Shown: positions 32,843 through 35,011 of the stretch, piece after piece | Numbering within the stretch: position 1 is the stretch's first letter | How the letters are laid out: every line of letters starts with the position of its first letter | From: Blastococcus atacamensis | GTDB lineage: Bacteria > Actinomycetota > Actinomycetes > Mycobacteriales > Geodermatophilaceae | DNA: 35,011 nucleotides | Reading direction: 5' to 3' | Assembly: GCF_002938425.1 (NCBI RefSeq) | Contig: NZ_POQU01000036.1 | Span: 1 to 35,011 of the forward strand | Program-made: the position numbers and the translations under genes | Notes under the pieces: generated by a model | The model's input: only the letters and a program-made list of their open reading frames with translations | Told to the model about the DNA's origin: nothing | The model's database searches: none

Positions 32843-32895
32843 GGCACGTGTCGCTAACGCTTCGGCTCGCCCGTCACAGGCGACACGGGCGTGCC
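32843..32895. repeat. Interrupted inverted repeat upstream of the zinc-protein gene
   Basis: GGCACG and GTGTCGC on the left pair with GCGACAC and CGTGCC on the right, with extra GG on one side and about 25 nt in the centre. It lies between the VapC 3' end and the zinc-protein promoter and may terminate vapC. Confidence 0.5.
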
Positions 32896-32996
32896 GTAGG
32901 AGACCTCACGACCTGGCCTTCTCGCCGAGGACGGCGCCCCGCCGGCCGGCCGCGGCGCTGGTCGACGCGAGTGCGGCTCCGGTGGTCGTGGTCAGC

Positions 32997-33398
32997 TCAC
33001 ACGTCGGCGTCGAGAAGGAGGGCGACGTCGTCGTGCAACACGGCGAGCGCTCGGTCGAGGGTGGCCAACCGCCCGCCGCGGAACCGGGCCAGCCCGGCGA
33101 GGTAGGCGTCGGTGACCTGCTTGTGTCCCACGACTCCCCGCATGTCGATGTCGTCGTAGCCGAGGTCGTCCGGCCAGAAGTCGTGCGCCACCGCGGTGCG
33201 TAGCCCGCGGACGACATCGACGGCGTCGCGCGCAGTGGCGCCGCTCCGGAGGAGGAAGCGGACGAGTGCCCCCTGGGTGAGGGGGCAGGTGGCGAAGGGC
33301 TCCGACCGCCGGGACAGCCAGCTCTCCGCGAGGTCGTGGTGCACGTGGTCGGTCACCGTGACGGCGATGAGCACGTTGGCGTCGAGCAGAACCGTCAC
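32997..33398 (-). CDS. vapC: VapC-type PIN-domain toxin
   Basis: The 133-residue PIN protein starts LLDANVLIA with the first metal Asp6. Glu25 (in HDLAESWL), Asp97 (in QVTDAYL) and Asp115 (in LATLDRAL) give the remaining acidic site of a magnesium-dependent ribonuclease. Its GTG overlaps the antitoxin stop (GTGA), the usual antitoxin-first order. VapC toxins cleave specific RNAs such as tRNA when the antitoxin is degraded; the target here is unknown. Confidence 0.9.
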   Translation of the reverse strand: MTVLLDANVLIAVTVTDHVHHDLAESWLSRRSEPFATCPLTQGALVRFLLRSGATARDAVDVVRGLRTAVAHDFWPDDLGYDDIDMRGVVGHKQVTDAYLAGLARFRGGRLATLDRALAVLHDDVALLLDADV

Positions 33399-33622
33399 TC
33401 GTCGTCCTCCAGCGAGCGCACGTCGTCGCTGGTGACCACTCGGCCGATGGAGGCGACTCGCAAGCCGGTGCGAGAGCTGGTCGTCACCCGAACCGGCCCT
33501 GGAGCCGACAGCGCGGCGCGGAGCAGCCGCGTGACCGTCTCGCTCAAGGAGCTGCCGGAGTCACGGGCGATCGCGACGGCCACCCGGTGGATGTCTTCGG
33601 GCAGGTCGACCGTGGTGCGCAT
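33395..33622 (-). CDS. vapB: VapB-type ribbon-helix-helix antitoxin
   Basis: The 75-residue protein begins MRTTVDLPEDIHRVAVAIAR, with a beta strand and helix typical of ribbon-helix-helix DNA-binding antitoxins. The C-terminal acidic tail (TSDDVRSLEDDE) is placed to neutralise the toxin. It precedes and overlaps vapC. The ATG at 33622 lies 6 nt after a -10 TACGTT, so the mRNA is probably leaderless. A perfect inverted repeat just upstream is the likely self-binding site. Confidence 0.88.
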   Translation of the reverse strand: MRTTVDLPEDIHRVAVAIARDSGSSLSETVTRLLRAALSAPGPVRVTTSSRTGLRVASIGRVVTSDDVRSLEDDE

Positions 33623-33628
33623 GACCGC

Positions 33629-33670
33629 AACGTAGCACCGTGATGCGACGAGGATGAAACATGCATCACG
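33629..33670 (-). promoter_or_regulatory. vapBC promoter and operator
   Basis: On the minus strand the -10 TACGTT (33634-33629) ends 6 nt before the vapB ATG. Immediately upstream lies a perfect 8-bp inverted repeat, CGTGATGC (33639-33646) and GCATCACG (33663-33670), spaced 16 bp. This spans the -35 position and suits two ribbon-helix-helix dimers for autorepression. Confidence 0.6.
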
Positions 33671-33723
33671 ATGCGCAGGCGGCACCCGTGTCGGTGCCTG
33701 GCAGAGCCGAAGCCGGTCGGAGA

Positions 33724-34527
33724 TCAGGTGCCGGGCGGGTTGGCGAACTGCTCCGTGCGGTGGGACGTCGGCGCTCGCCACCCGGTGGTGTCGCGGCGCG
33801 GAGGCGACGATGGTTCCGGCCGGTCGGGCGGGGCGGCCTGCGGGTCGACCGTGCCGCGGGTCGGCGCCAGGTCGGCCGGTTCGACGGTGATCGAGCGGAG
33901 CACCCCGCGGTCGAGCGCCGGCACGAGGTCCGGACGGGCCGCGGGCACCTCGATTTCCGCCGTTTCCAGGACGAAGACGCACGGGGTGCTGGCCGGTGAG
34001 CCCAGGTACGGCTGGGAGGTCGCCCCCGCCATCGGCTGCCAGGGCAGGCCCAGGACGCGCAGTACCCGGAGCACTCGGTCGTCGAGGATGGTGACCAGAC
34101 CGGGGACGCCGCAGTTGCGGGCGTACCGCCAGATGCCGTGGCAGAGGGCGAGGGTGACCTCGGCACCGGCCGCCCCGGCGCGGTACCGCGGGTCCACGGC
34201 CAAGCTCGCCACGTCCCACACCGTCCGCGGGGTGAGCCCGACGGCTCCCAGGCTGTCGGCCACGGGCAGGCGCCACGGCTCGCCCGCCACGTCGACCAGC
34301 GTCTTCACCGGGCTCGAGTCGGCGACGATGAGCCGGGCGGCGCCCAGGGCGGACCCGCTCTCCTCGTCGATCACCGCGACGAACCGTGAGCGCGCCTCGA
34401 ACGGGCCGTACTCCTCCTCCATGACCTCCGGCGTGTTGCCGAAGGCGTGCAGGAAGACGGCGGCCTCCACCCGTCGCGCGGCGTCCCGTTCGCCAGGCAC
34501 GTGGGCCACCATTAGCCGCAGAGTCAC
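33724..34527 (-). CDS. GNAT-like N-acyltransferase
   Basis: GTG 34527 gives 267 residues; ATG 34512 is an alternative. The fold pattern is that of GNAT proteins close to autoinducer/N-acyl amino acid synthases: an N-terminal FGNTPEVMEEEYGPFE, SRFVAVIDEESGSALGAARLI, VWDVASLAVDPRYR and VTLALCHGIWRYARNCGVPGLVTI. The last ~50 residues are Pro-rich and disordered. It starts 1 nt after the AdoMet-decarboxylase-like stop, so the two are co-translated. The acyl donor and acceptor cannot be told from sequence. Confidence 0.55.
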   Translation of the reverse strand: MTLRLMVAHVPGERDAARRVEAAVFLHAFGNTPEVMEEEYGPFEARSRFVAVIDEESGSALGAARLIVADSSPVKTLVDVAGEPWRLPVADSLGAVGLTPRTVWDVASLAVDPRYRAGAAGAEVTLALCHGIWRYARNCGVPGLVTILDDRVLRVLRVLGLPWQPMAGATSQPYLGSPASTPCVFVLETAEIEVPAARPDLVPALDRGVLRSITVEPADLAPTRGTVDPQAAPPDRPEPSSPPRRDTTGWRAPTSHRTEQFANPPGT

Positions 34528-34528
34528 G

Positions 34529-34829
34529 TCAGAAGGATCTTGCGACGATCGTGCGGGCGGTGAAGAAGTCGGCGGTGAAGGCCGCCGCGACGTCCGGGTC
34601 GAACTCCTTGCACGTGTAGATGTCCACCGAGAAGAACAACCGCGGGCGCTCCCAGGCGTAGAAGTGCGCACCCGACGTCTCCCAGTGGATCCAGCCCGCC
34701 CAGCCGTACAGGTCGGAGCGGTGGGTCACGGGCTCCAAGAGCTGCACCATGTCCACCTCGCGGGACAACGCGGACAGGTACGCCCGGATCTGGGCGTCGT
34801 CCACGGGCCGGGCCGGGATGCCCTCGGTC
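34529..34829 (-). CDS. S-adenosylmethionine decarboxylase-like protein, 5' truncated by contig end
   Basis: About 99 C-terminal residues remain. HWETSGAHFYAWER followed by FFSVDIYTCKEFDPDVA aligns with the SpeH segment SESHLTIHTW...DLFTCG: the Ser that becomes the pyruvoyl group (codon 34673-34675) and the Cys of YTC are both kept. The His near residue 68 of SpeH is Tyr here, with a His two residues earlier. A true SpeH would decarboxylate AdoMet for spermidine synthesis. Coupling to an acyltransferase instead of spermidine synthase is unusual. Upstream residues reading MGIRDRT come from adapter and are not part of the protein. Confidence 0.55.
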
Positions 34830-35011
34830 CTGTCCCTTATACCCATCTGACGCTGCCGACGAAGAGGTTACGGTAGAGCTCGGTGCTAGCCTGATACTAA
34901 AATAAACATGAAGAGACTATCAGCGGAGGTGAACACTGAGACGTACGAACCACAAGCACAAACACATAACTCTTAGACTGCTAGTAGTAGCAACGCGATC
35001 GACAGACAGAG
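34830..35011 (+). other. Nextera adapter read-through and low-quality tail
   Basis: From 34830 the sequence follows the Nextera read-through adapter CTGTCTCTTATACACATCT plus GACGCTGCCGACGA with two mismatches. It is followed by an 8-base index-like AGAGGTTA and a degraded match to the next primer segment (to about 34900). The remaining bases are AT-richer and unlike the genome. Translations here give the well-known adapter peptides YTHLTLPTKR and MGIRDR. This is not genomic DNA. Confidence 0.93.

Noticed and set aside
33671-34876. Plus-strand ORF ending in YTHLTLPTKR
   Set aside because: It runs antisense to the acyltransferase and ends inside sequencing adapter.

Overview
The window is a high-GC actinobacterial contig, most likely from the Geodermatophilaceae (Blastococcus/Geodermatophilus type). 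I infer this from codon use, gene content (menB, GpgS, NDMA-type alcohol dehydrogenase, M6 protease) and above all from a formate dehydrogenase whose selenocysteine codon is UAG. From memory, UAG-programmed selenocysteine has been reported experimentally only in Geodermatophilus and Blastococcus. Both contig ends carry Nextera transposon adapter (about 1-19 and 34830-35011), so genuine genomic sequence runs from about 20 to 34829 and the genes at both ends are cut.

Layout: 22-2830 is the end of a sugar/envelope operon (truncated ATP-grasp-like protein, UDP-GlcNAc 2-epimerase-like protein, HAD phosphatase). It is followed by a small anchored surface protein, a tRNA-Ser(UGA), a secreted M6 metalloprotease, a membrane protein and a trimmed GGDEF protein. 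On the minus strand, 7995-11160 holds a geranylgeranyl-reductase-family enzyme, an alpha/beta hydrolase, a LOG-family protein and a MaoC hydratase. On the plus strand come a NUDIX hydrolase, a low-complexity exported protein, menB (menaquinone synthesis), a small protein and a TetR regulator. A divergent TetR / alcohol dehydrogenase pair follows, then a HAD phosphatase, a glycerophosphodiesterase and glucosyl-3-phosphoglycerate synthase.

19422-23865 encodes two adjacent membrane GGDEF-EAL proteins with opposite degeneration: one keeps only the cyclase motif, the other only the phosphodiesterase motifs. After an SGNH-like protein lacking its nucleophile comes the most striking locus, 25455-30889. 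This is a three-gene formate dehydrogenase operon (Sec/Mo catalytic subunit, four-cluster Fe-S subunit, NrfD-like membrane subunit). The catalytic subunit is interrupted by an in-frame TAG at 26013-26015 exactly where other formate dehydrogenases have UGA-Sec. A SECIS-like hairpin with a GGUCU apical loop follows 18 nt later. Every intact gene in the window ends in TGA, so TAG is otherwise unused here, a natural setting for moving Sec to UAG.

The right end carries a predicted nuclease-fold protein flanked by two copies of a palindrome, a Cys-rich zinc-binding protein, a VapBC toxin-antitoxin pair with a clear operator, and a two-gene unit of an AdoMet-decarboxylase-like protein and a GNAT-like acyltransferase. 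No CRISPR array, transposase, selA/selB/selD or tRNA-Sec is present in the window.
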